Of a DNA stretch of 64,000 nt, positions 46,301 through 54,049 are shown piece by piece. How positions within the stretch are numbered: position 1 is the first letter of the stretch; each line of letters begins with the position of its first letter. The stretch lies in contig BTRK01000004.1 of the NCBI GenBank assembly GCA_036245805.1, forward strand, positions 6,944,001-7,008,000. Reading direction: 5' to 3'. A program made the translations under genes and the position numbers. The stretch comes from Pristionchus mayeri. Its lineage: Eukaryota; Nematoda; Chromadorea; Rhabditida; Neodiplogasteridae. The notes below the pieces were generated by a model that did not search any database, had not been told where the DNA came from, and was given only the letters and a program-made list of their open reading frames with translations.

Positions 46301-48354
46301 TCATATGAACATGTTTATATGATCTAGAACGACTTATATTTGAAATTTGAAGGTGACTGGAGGCTGGAACCAGTATCTACATTCAATAATATCGAGACTT
46401 TTTCATGAAATTTTGGCATAGTGTCAACTTCGGGCCGAAATTTGAACATGAGTGTCCATTTTAAAAATTCTGCAAAAATTCTCAAAGATGTATCATATGA
46501 TAAACTTTCGAAAAATGCTAATCACCCAAAGTATTATTTTTTTAAACAAAGTTATGTGCATTTATGTAGGATTTTGGATCGCGAAAATCGATTTTTGGCT
46601 CTAACTTTTTTGTATCTCATTTCTGACCATTTTCACATGGAAATTCGTTATCTACATGAGAAAATACACCGGAAAAACTATTAAAACGAAGCTTTTCGGA
46701 AACAAATTTTTTCACCCCCAAAAATGAGGGGTTTCTGTAACAATTTCGAAATCGATCCCAGACCCCCCCCCCCCAATGGTGCCTGCATTCCTAACTTTGG
46801 TCCCTTACTGCAAGAAAAAAGTTTGGAGGAAATCCATTTTTTGACCAACCGTGACCCTTTTCCGTTTTCTGGTGGACGGTCTCTTAAATATGTTTTACTA
46901 CATTGTGATGTGCCTACATCACTCACAAGGAGACGTCGCGCAATGTATCTGGAGTTTCTAAACGAGTCCTAGCGCATTCGAAAGAGGAGAAAATTCTAAG
47001 AACTTCTATAGTTTTCAAATTTGCGGAACGCTCATGTGGAGCTCTGGGCAGTATGTGAGTTTATGGGAGTTTAGGGACATAGCCTCGGAAATTGCATGTT
47101 CCCCACTATGAGCCCACATCACAACATGAACGTTCCGCAAATTTGAAAACAACAGAAGTTCTTAGAATTTTCTCCTCTTTCGAATGCGCTAGGTCTCGTT
47201 TAGAAACTCCATATACATTGCGCGACCTCTCCTTGTCAGATTACGGTAGTTCTGGATACGGTAGCCGACAAATACATGTTGACTCGGTGTATATGATGAT
47301 GGTTATGGTACCTTAGGATTATCTTCCATGACTGAGGTTTTCCCACCACCTACCAAAAAACCATGACCCGGGGTTCATGGTTGCGAGGTCGCCGCCACTG
47401 CTGGACAGCTATGATTGAGATATGAATCGTAATACGATTGTAATCATTTTGCTTGGTGTCATTGCTTGTAGTCTTGTAATTTAATTTTAAAAAAATTGCT
47501 TTTAATCATTTTGTTTGCTTGTGGTATGCCCATTTCACTCAATTGACAAGTCGATAAATGAAGCAACGAATGTCGCAATTTCTGGCCAGTGTGCAGAGGT
47601 GGAAGTTGATGTGAGGAAAGCGATCCAGGAGTCCAGTTCCGTTGCTCATGAAGTTGTAGGCGGAAATGGAGATGACACCGTGCGGATGGAATCCGATCAG
47701 GTAGTTCTAGACAAACAATAATGTTGATTAATATTTTACCGTATGTTTTCGAGCATATCAATTTCATTTGTTTCCTTTTTCGGCCCTTGATGAAACTCAA
47801 ACAAACAATCCGGGTTTCTTAAAGCATTGTTTAGCTAAAATGCTACGGTAGATTGGTGGGTCAAGCCACTCACTTTGTCGCTCGGAAGTTCCGCAGTCGG
47901 GTAGATATTGAGCGGAAAGTATCCGCAGAACCACTTGTGGATGCGCAGATTTTGGAAGTACCGAGATGCGTAGGCTCCTGAGAGTAGGGCAATGGATACG
48001 GTAGGCTTGCGGATCAAGTACTGCCTGATACCGTACCCTGGTAGGGCGAGCCCCAGTCCCACCACAACCAGACGAAGTAGGCAGCAATCACCAGTGCGTA
48101 GCCGTTGAAGAGCTGCGGAAAATTTAGCCCGAATTGCACACTCTACTCACCATCCACCCAATCATGTAAAGAACAACCAGCGGAGCTACTAGGAACAGAA
48201 AGCAGTGGTAGAAGACGCCGAGTGTCTATAAATGGTTATATATCTTATTTCAATAATTGATTGTCGCGATTTCAATCAAGCTAAATGATACCTGCAGTCT
48301 TCGCTCCAACGGGACGTGCATCGGAGCAAACTCGATGCCCAATAGATTAGTCAT
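34378..48354 (-). CDS. DGAT2/MOGAT-family acyltransferase, split by a 12-kb intron holding the giant palindrome
   Basis: Exons: 48354-48292 ([20 protein letters not shown]), 48225-48151, 48112-48037 (TM segments), 47977-47874 ([12 protein letters not shown]), 47706 to about 47580 ([19 protein letters not shown], the HPHG catalytic motif, then [16 protein letters not shown]), 35557-35478 ([17 protein letters not shown]), 35413-35299 ([11 protein letters not shown]), 35059-34964 ([20 protein letters not shown]), 34824-34712 ([16 protein letters not shown]), 34661-34592 and 34482-34378 ([17 protein letters not shown]). The total is about 340 residues, the family norm. These ER enzymes esterify mono- or diacylglycerol to make triacylglycerol. 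Phases agree everywhere except at the giant intron, whose donor is unclear: ACACTGGCCAGAAATTG has no good GT. The gene may be disrupted, or the donor may be cryptic. Confidence 0.85.
35797..36650. repeat. extra, truncated copy of the palindrome's outer 0.85 kb, head to head with the element
   Basis: CATTCGTGCTATTGCACTGC through GGTCTCTTAA is collinear with 45213-45861 plus 46652-46886, and is the inverse of 36857-37770. It stops abruptly at 35797 inside the element's internal sequence. Only this end is duplicated. Confidence 0.8.
36651..36856. mobile_element. TTAA-flanked short palindrome
   Basis: Between two facing element ends lies a near-perfect palindrome, AAAGGATCAGTAATGCTTGG ... and its reverse complement, with an apex TTTTTTTCTGAAATTT at about 36740. 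Both outer ends abut TTAA. This resembles the small palindromic TTAA-site elements known from nematodes. Confidence 0.65.
38380..39375. repeat. degenerate minisatellite, left arm
   Basis: Variants of ATAGCAAAATTGGTCCAAAA and ACACCATATTCATAGCAAAT follow each other about every 40-50 bases for 1 kb. The mirror copy in the right arm is 43560-44560. Similar spacing but variable sequence suggests an old array within a recently duplicated arm. Confidence 0.8.
39900..40165. repeat. alternating TG/CA-rich tract, left arm
   Basis: A long tract of GTGTGCGTGTATGT-like alternating purine/pyrimidine sequence lies just 3' of the minus-strand gene, overlapping its stop. The mirror copy is at 42770-43030. 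Such sequence can adopt Z-DNA. Confidence 0.8.
40156..40944 (-). CDS. palindrome-encoded protein, 262 aa (left copy)
   Basis: A single exon begins [20 protein letters not shown]. Residues about 18-54 form a predicted helical segment ([19 protein letters not shown]... [13 protein letters not shown]). Residues 66-90 are almost all Glu/Asp, followed by a basic, Pro-rich C-terminal half with clusters RRR, RKR and TRKRR. The LPNMPG...K...LYEDLLKR pattern resembles a motif common in small proteins of Polinton/Maverick and adintovirus-like elements; this is recalled, weak similarity. The acidic-basic layout suggests DNA or nuclear-protein binding. Upstream, the reading strand enters the spacer and shows no TATA box, unlike the right copy. 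Transcription of this copy is doubtful. Confidence 0.7.
   Translation of the reverse strand: MNNTSKYKLMPIIALKKDEATLEQMENQVLEMLKLPNMPGHEKRMLYEDLLKRIHNFKMSIESRTHHEEEENEYDEQEEEDEEEDEDEEEEEEERSPSPRRSAVQHGHDRIPRVPIHSKIQKRRRHQPQVQQEVPTQQQKPFQTLAVQTSAPQPVAFVAPPRASRIRKAPQRVPGKGVKRPGNDGFFNFPHPPTLRYPPPGPSRKRAADAPIGRPPRPLPFIRNLTTRKRRTPHDALPRAFSEVRTKRPQHGGGRLRVQTWN
40987..41812. repeat. palindrome spacer: tandem array of about 64-bp units
   Basis: Units such as GCATTGGTGATGTATTGTGC / TACTTTATGGGTGTTTTC / TTGCTGAACTACGGTAACT recur at least six times between about 41150 and 41700, with looser copies on either side. This is the only unique part of the palindrome and would form the loop of a hairpin. Confidence 0.8.
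41744..41750 (+). promoter_or_regulatory. TATA box of the right-arm gene
   Basis: TATAAAT in the context GGGGTATAAATACATC, 104 bases upstream of the start codon at 41854, inside the spacer, so only the right copy possesses it. Confidence 0.6.
41854..42774 (+). CDS. palindrome-encoded protein, 306 aa (right copy with internal duplication)
   Basis: Identical in architecture to the 262-aa left copy, but residues 5-48 ([13 protein letters not shown]... to MLYE) are repeated in tandem, giving 44 extra residues. The second repeat unit has Cys for Tyr in MLYE. The gene has a complete transcription unit: TATA box at 41744, single exon, AATAAA at 43079. It then has the acidic run, the basic Pro-rich region and the C-terminal [11 protein letters not shown] shared with the left copy. 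Function unknown. Association with a virus-like transposon is inferred from the helical motif only. Confidence 0.75.
   Translation: MNNTSKYKLMPIIALKKDEATLEQMENQVLEMLKLPNMPGHEKRMLYESKYKLMPIIALKKDEATLEQMENQVLEMLKLPNMPGHEKRMLCEDLLKRIHNFKMSIESRTHHEEEENEYDEQEEEDEEEDEDEEEEEEERSPSPRRSAVQHGHDRIPRVPIHSKIQKRRRHQPQVQQEVPTQQQKPFQTLAVQTSAPQPVAFVAPPRASRIRKAPQRVPGKGVKRPGNDGFFNFPHPPTLRYPPPGPSRKRAADAPIGRPPRPLPFIRNLTTRKRRTPHDALPRAFSEVRTKRPQHGGGRLRVQTWN
42770..43030. repeat. alternating CA/TG-rich tract, right arm
   Basis: Mirror image of the tract at 39900-40165, immediately 3' of the right-arm gene. Confidence 0.8.
43079..43084 (+). promoter_or_regulatory. poly(A) signal of the right-arm gene
   Basis: AATAAA 305 bases after the stop codon. 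The mirror copy on the minus strand at about 39838 serves the left gene. Confidence 0.5.
43560..44560. repeat. degenerate minisatellite, right arm
   Basis: Reverse complement of 38380-39375, with units of the ACCAATTTTGCTATGAATAT type, almost base for base. Confidence 0.8.
45862..46651. mobile_element. 790-bp foldback inserted in the palindrome's right arm only
   Basis: Ends ATAACGAATTTCCATGTGAA and, inverted, TTCACATGGAAATTCGTTAT. The two halves are diverged inverted copies meeting near 46260. The left arm has the uninterrupted CTACTGTTATCTACG at the same place, an empty site, so this insertion came after the arms were duplicated. Confidence 0.8.
46924..47238. repeat. 315-bp foldback next to the giant palindrome
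   Basis: AAGGAGACGTCGCGCAATGT ... returns inverted near 47235 (GCGCGACCTCTCCTT). The arms share GAATTTTCTCCTCTTTCGAA. No coding capacity. Confidence 0.7.
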
Positions 48355-48359
48355 CCTGA

Positions 48360-49440
48360 AAATTATTCACTTTGAACTACTGATTTTGATGGTAGCGAGA
48401 GAAAGAAAACGCTAGGCTCACACGATACGGTTGATTGCACGATACCATGATAACGCACAGAATGATATAAACAGCAAGAAAATGTAGCAATCATTATCAC
48501 ATGAGAACCTTTTTCACTTTTCACAGGGTGTTGAGGTAGAGCGCTTTCTCAGTGCCCAAAGCCCCATGTTTCGAAACCCTACGAATTCGAGGAGTTTGCG
48601 AACCCTCGCTCCAGGGTTTGAGCTAATTTCGACTCCCCCGGCTGGGCGAATCCAATGGTATCTAACATGCAAGCGTCATAAACAGTTCGAGCTCGAGAAT
48701 TTTGGAAAGCTAGTTAGCCCTAACAATATCTTCGCAAAAAAACGAGAGTGAAAGATGTGTACATTCAATTATAAGAATGAAGCGAAGTGTAGTTAGGGTG
48801 GAGAGTAGAGTTCAATAAACGGGACTCTTCGTCTTTTAGTTTCTCCCACTCTCTAGACCGTTTGAGCGGAGAAGGAGTATGGGAAGATGATGAAGACCCG
48901 TCTATCGAATTCGAAAATCGAAAGTTCCAGACGAGACAGAGAGTAAATACGGCTGAGACGGGGACATGGGAATAACAGCCGTCAACGAGAAGAGGGAAAG
49001 AAATAGAGGTTACAGAGATAGAAAGAGAGGTGAAAGTGGTAAACTGAGGGTCACTTTGATCACTTGTGTTCAACTTACGGAGGAACTTTACACCCTCACG
49101 ACTCGGAGGAACAGATATCCTGAGGGAAAAATAATGATAGACAAACATTGCATGATGTTATCGAATGATACTCGTCTGGCATATAAGCGCAGAATTACCC
49201 CTTATGCAAAATTGAGTTGACGATTATGCTATATGCGTCCATTCATCTTATCCATTCACGCTCGTGATCTATCGTCTTTCAAGCTGAAAGACTTCGAACC
49301 CGATTCTTCACAGTCATTCCATTCTAATCGTTGAAATTTCAATTCCATAATTGTATCAGTAAAATATTTTTGAAATGCATTTATTCGACTGGAGTGAGCA
49401 TTGGAATAGGAACTACCGATGTAATCGTCTTCTTCGAAGC
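48360..49440. other. upstream of the DGAT2-like gene, no further gene
   Basis: Apart from the family H hairpin at 48806-48914 this stretch shows no coding exon that I recognise. Confidence 0.35.
48806..48914. mobile_element. hairpin MITE, family H (copy 6)
   Basis: TAGAGTTCAATAAACGGGAC, stem CTTCGTCTTTTAGTTTCTCC, apex AGACCGTTTGAGCGG and the inverse stem ending CCCGTCTATCGAATTCGA. It is more diverged than the other copies. Confidence 0.6.
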
Positions 49441-50111
49441 TCGTCTCTTAAAACGCGTTCCCTGTAAGACTCGGACGGCCCACTACAGAGGCTGGCACAA
49501 GGCTTCAAAATGACCGTATCGACTTGCAACTTTCAGGGTGTCATACCTATGGGTAGGGTATGCTCCCATATGATTTTTATGTCCCTGGCTCAACATTTTG
49601 ACCTACCAATTTTGAAAAATGAAACTCAATATCCAAGGGCATGCAATATATCATTCGAAATAGCATGAAAAGTTATGCCTAAATCTATGTTTTCGTGAGA
49701 ATTGGTGCATGTTCGCACGATATTTTGCATGAAAGGTGCATTTTCAAACAGTTTTCGAGATGGGAAGTAATGAAGGGATAATTTCTGCAAAAAGGTTTTG
49801 TTACTGTCGATGCAGAATTCAATTCTCTATCGATCTGTTTATTTAATTTTATAAACAAACACCCCGAAATTGCGATACAGCGAGTTTTGCATGATGCATT
49901 CGCCGCTCAGGTTTGAATCCTGCCCGATGCATTTATGTTTTGCCAATTATTTTTTGATTTGGATTTCTGGTTACATCGTGTTTACTATGTGAGTCAGTGA
50001 TTGTAAGTCCACTGTAGGCATTCTAAGCACATAATAGTCATTTATCGTAACGTAGCCTTAGCAGAGTATTATCCATCGTCGTCTTCTTCTTCTTCTTCTT
50101 CTTCGACACGA

Positions 50112-50421
50112 CTACATCTCAATCCATAGCTCCTCAATCACGAAGAGGTCGCCGTTTCTTTCGTTCTCGAGTAGGGGGAGAAGCGGGTTTCTCGGGATGC
50201 CCGGATGATTGCTCCTGTCGAAATGCTGAGCGATTGAAGCCCATCGATGTGTTTTCCAAGATTAGAGTATATTTTGTACACATTACTCACAGCCGGTCCG
50301 CCTCTCCGCACTTGGGTTGCATGTGTTCGACCGGAGACTCGGAGCGGGGACTTGATGAATTGGATACGTAGCTGGCCTCCACGGCACTGTTCAGAGGCAC
50401 GGTCTTTGAAGATGAAACCAT
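50112..50421 (-). CDS. small two-exon open frame of unknown function
   Basis: Exons 50421-50291 and 50214-50112 join in phase to 77 residues: MVSSSKTVPLNSAV..., a Ser/Pro-rich middle and a C-terminus ENERNGDLFVIEELWIEM. An alternative frame of the same exons would give a basic tail (RERKKRRPLRD). It lies inside the TTAA-flanked element, so it could be captured host sequence. No family recognised. Confidence 0.3.
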
Positions 50422-50589
50422 GGCAGTGCTGAAATTAGATATTAGTCTCAAAAATATTTCACGAATACATGCCGCATTCAATATTTACTGATAGTGAATT
50501 AATGGATTTTCTTTTAGGGAATTGTACTCACCCAGATCACTGTCTCCAACGAATTGCCCACCGCGACCAGGTAAGTGAGGTGCGCATAT

Positions 50590-51700
50590 GAGTGACTATC
50601 TGAGAAAACTGAGCAAAGGCAGTACATCGAAAAAAAGTGTTTATTTTAAAATCTCCCTAGGGGTAACTGTTCACGTAGAGTTCGAAAATCGACCTTAGGA
50701 AGCCGTATCTCTGACCCCTCATTTCGTGTTTCGCGCTGAACCTTGGTGGTCGGTTTTTGTAGTTTTTGAACGGCTCATCCAAACCCATACGTATATAGTA
50801 ATTCTGAAAGATCTCGACGAGATAAGCATTTTTACTGTTGAAAGTGAAACGCTTCGAGTAGGAATTGATGTGGCAGAAACGCGGAATTCGTAAATTACGC
50901 ACCACTAGAAACTTGTAATACATAGGAATGGTTCCGACACACATTAGTATTAATTATACTATCACATAGACTTTATACTTCAGATCTGTTGACAGTAGGA
51001 CCTTTGATTGTAGAGATTTCGTTGTCAAAACAAAGGCGAAAGTGTACCACAGGGTCAAATCAAATTGAAACACTGTTAATCAACCTGATGTTCACTTAGA
51101 TACGATTACTCCTGCTCAAATGTACAAAATATATTGAAAATAAGATAAAAACACTAATAACAATGTATGAGAGTGAGTTAGTTATTTTGCTATTGAACGT
51201 TGTTGGTTTGAACGATCGGGAAATCTGCACTTCGGCATTTTGCGAGACCCAGTAAACATCATTGGGGATCGAATTTTTCCGCAAAAAAGTGTCCTTAGGG
51301 GTACTTTTTCATGACGATTTGAATGCGCCTAATTAAAAAACTACAGCCCCCAAAAAATTTTTCAGGGCGGCAATTTTTAGACATTTTTTTTATTTCAAAC
51401 GGTCACAACTTTTTTCAAAGATGAGCTATCTCATCACTTTCAACAGTAAAAATGCTTATCTCGTCGAGATCTTTCAGGATTACTATATATGTATGGATTT
51501 GGATGAGCCGTTCAAAAGATTCATAAAAAACCACCCAGGTAGGGCAAAATACACGAAATTAGGGGTCAGAGATACGGCTTCCTAAGGTTGATTTTCGAAC
51601 TCTACGTGAAAAGTTACCCCTAGGGAGATCTTAAAATCAGAACTTTATTTTTCACTGTACGGCTTATAGGTTGAATTGCTCAATTCTCTCAGATAGTCAC
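50590..51700. mobile_element. 1.1-kb foldback inside the TTAA-flanked element
   Basis: The arms share ATGAGTGACTATCTGAGA at the outer edge and CCTAGGGGTAACT, GTAGAGTTCGAAAATCGACC and GCATTTTTACTGTTGAAAGT inside. The apex is near 51150. Related sequence recurs at 56.4-57.2 kb. Confidence 0.7.
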
Positions 51701-51869
51701 TCATATCTCCTGTTTGGGATGCCCAGCCCCCCCCCCCCCGGGAGTTCATCTCTGGGGATGGTGGGCACACCGGTGAGGATGAGACGAGGAGCAGCCACTG
51801 ATGAGATGATGGAAGATGAGAAGGAGACTGAAGCTGTTGGTGGAAAGGTCTATGATCTGGTGAGCATTT

Positions 51870-52052
51870 ATGCTATTTCGTTTGACTGGATCCTGGTTGT
51901 GGATCCCCGTCATCATCGGCAGCCTGCTATTGCTTCTTGCGATTCTCGCCTTCGTCTGCTGGAGGAAGAGACGAGGAGGAAGTCGACCGACGAGGGAACG
52001 ACTCATCGACATCGAGATGCACGACCTCGTGAGTTATTTGAAATCACATTGA
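51870..52052 (+). CDS. possible single-pass membrane protein exon
   Basis: A 60-codon frame has a clear helix (WIPVIIGSLLLLLAILAFVC) followed by WRKRRGG, a stop-transfer signal, and a polar tail with a possible donor after IEMHDL. No extracellular exon is evident. It lies inside the TTAA-flanked element. Confidence 0.25.
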   Translation: MLFRLTGSWLWIPVIIGSLLLLLAILAFVCWRKRRGGSRPTRERLIDIEMHDLVSYLKSH

Positions 52053-52244
52053 ATCTTTGTGTTTGTTCTCATCTTGGTAATACAAAGGTATCTTCTTTCA
52101 GGATAGCGCTATCTTCTCGCTCGAATGAGATGCACCAAGAAAGAGGCGACACAGCAAGTTAATTTCGGTTTATTGCTTCGCTTGTTTTTTTGTCCGATAA
52201 ATGTTAGTTGTTATAATTTGGTTGTTATTGTACAATTGAAGAAG

Positions 52245-52620
52245 ATTAAAGAAGGACTGTCAGCAAAGTTGAAATTTTGACGTTGTCATAACCATGACCG
52301 ACCTTTGTACAACCATAAGAGATTCTGAAAATTTCAAATGCGTATCTTTATTTTGATACCGAGTTATCATTAGTTGGCGGAATGCCAAGGAGGGCTTGAA
52401 GGGAAGGAACTTGCGGGAATTCAAATATCTAGAAGATTTTTCAAAAACTGGTGGGATTCGAACCCGCAGCCTTCCGATTACGCGGCGACTGCTTTACCAC
52501 TGAGCTATGCGATTGACCTTTGCCTATCCTCTTAGCTAGCGCTATGATCGTTGGATGATTGTCTAGGTCATGGTTATGACAGCGTCAAAAATTTAAATTT
52601 GCTGACACTCCTTCTTTAAT
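52245..52620 (-). mobile_element. tRNA-bearing inverted-repeat element, 376 bp
   Basis: About 55-bp inverted ends (ATTAAAGAAGGACTGTCAGC at the left; TGTCATAACCATGACC inside both) enclose, on the minus strand, a tRNA-like block with A box TAGCTCAGTGG and perfect B box GGTTCGAATCC (52458-52523). The acceptor stem does not pair, so it is not a working tRNA gene. It combines MITE ends with an internal Pol III promoter. Confidence 0.65.
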
Positions 52621-53317
52621 GCAATCGGGGTAGTGTTTCTTATCAGTAACGGGTGTTGAACAGGCAACATTTCATTAGGTATAGTCACTGACTTTGAAAA
52701 CATAGGTTTGGAGTAATGTTCAAGTTGGCAAAACATAAATGCATCGGGCAGGATTCGAACCTGAGCGTCGAATGCATCATGCAAAACTCGCTGTATCGCA
52801 ATTTTGGGGTATTTGTTTATAAAATGAAATAAACAGATCGATAGAGAATTGAATTCTGCATCGACAGTAACAAAACCTTTTTGCAGAAATTATCACTTCA
52901 TTACTTCCCATCTCGAAAACTGTTTGAAAATGCACCTTTCATGCAAAATATCGTGCGAACATGCACCAATTCTCACGAAAACATAGATTTAGGCATAACT
53001 TTTCATGCTATTTCGAATGATATATAGCATGCCCTTGGATATTGAGTTTCATTTTTCAAAATTGGTAGGTCAAAATGTTGAGCCAGGGACATGAAAATCA
53101 TATGGGAGCATACCCTACCCATAGGTATGACACCCTGAAAGTTGCAAGTCGATACGGTCATTTTGAAATCCTTGTGCCACCCCTCTCCGAATCTTACAGA
53201 GAACGCGTTTTAACTTGGCAGAATAGTACTATCTCTCGCTGTTTGTCTTCATTCCCTTCTCATCTCACCTCAGCTCGGCTCTCTATCAAAGACAGTCCAA
53301 AGACCTTCATGTAGTCA

Positions 53318-53803
53318 ATATACAGTACATGCTAATCGCCTTGCCCATATGCGGCCCGCGGCGACCCGCGGATTCCGCGGATCGATTTTGCGGGAAGCAT
53401 GTAATTTTTCACCATTCGATTTTTTGATTTTCAAATTCTCCATAAAATTTCGCATCGGATGGACTATTCATTCATATTTTAAAAAAATGCATAAATCGAT
53501 ATTTTAATGCCGCAATGCCTCAACCTACCGTAATCTCAGTTGCGAAAGCGACTGGCAAAGTGAAATCGAAAACTGCGATTACGGTAGGTTGAAGGATTGC
53601 TGCATTCAAAATATCGATTTATGTACTTTTAAAATATGAATGAATAGTCCATCCGATGCGAAATTTTATGGAGAATTTGAAAATCAAAAAATTGAATGGT
53701 GAAAAATTGCATGCTTCCCGCAAAATCGATCCGCGGAATCCGCGGGTCGCCGCGGGCCGCCGCGGCCGCATATGGGCAAGGCGATTAGCATGTACTGTAT
53801 TTG
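53318..53803. mobile_element. 486-bp foldback with GC-rich stem
   Basis: ACATGCTAATCGCCTTGCCC at the left returns inverted at the right end. Next come GCGGCCCGCGG / GCGACCCGCGGATTCCGCGG repeats, then AT-rich stems, with the apex near 53556 (flanked by AACCTACCGTAATC). No coding capacity. Confidence 0.8.
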
Positions 53804-54049
53804 GGATTGAGAAGGATTGCCACGCACGAGTTGGCTAATGAATGCGTGGCAATGCAGGCAATGGCAGTCCACGATACATCTGCAACAGGAATAGACAGAT
53901 CGGTATCATATTGAATCAAATTAACACATTTTTACCACTCTATTCGATTCATCACCACCCCTATGCAATCCTTACAGAAATCTCTCTCATTCGGAATCGA
54001 ATCAACTATCGAATTGGTTTCGAAATTTTTAAAAAAAACCTAAGAGCGC

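Larger units (their letters stand above)
36857..46886. mobile_element. giant palindromic element, arms about 4.1-5.1 kb, 826-bp spacer
   Basis: The left arm 36857-40986 and the right arm 41813-46886 are reverse complements over their length with only occasional single-base differences and small indels. The right arm has a secondary 790-bp insertion (45862-46651), a 132-bp tandem duplication and an extra block in the GA-rich tract at 45060-45130. The outer edge of each arm is GAGACCGTCCACGA-type sequence and TTACGGTAG repeats; inside come a GGAGGG-rich tract, a 1-kb minisatellite, a TG/CA tract and a protein gene. Arm differences argue against a simple assembly inversion artefact. The element lies in an intron of a DGAT2-like gene. 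No transposase, polymerase or integrase is visible, so mobilisation in trans is inferred. Confidence 0.8.
49452..53209. mobile_element. TTAA-flanked 3.76-kb composite element with about 490-bp inverted arms
   Basis: Outer ends AACGCGTTCCCTGTAAGA (left) and, inverted, AACGCGTTCTCTGTAAGA (right) are each flanked by TTAA (49448-49451 and 53210-53213), the target duplication of piggyBac-type elements. The arms (to about 49935 and from about 52737) are collinear inverted copies and end internally in a tRNA-like segment with a B box (GGTTCGAATCC at the right arm, GGTTTGAATCC at the left). The interior holds a separate foldback, a tRNA-bearing element and short host-like frames. No transposase seen. 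A solo arm copy lies at 25.64 kb. Confidence 0.65.

Noticed and set aside
36857..46886. CRISPR or prokaryotic palindromic array
   Set aside because: Intron-containing eukaryotic genes surround it, and the repeats are not short regularly spaced direct repeats with unique spacers.
50535..50605. Minus-strand exon reading DSHSYAHLTYLVAVGN
   Set aside because: Its acceptor and first codons lie in the inverted repeat of the foldback and recur at 51690 on the other strand, so the apparent conservation is due to the repeat.
52458..52523. A minus-strand tRNA gene
   Set aside because: Perfect A and B boxes but no pairing acceptor stem; it lies inside an inverted-repeat element.
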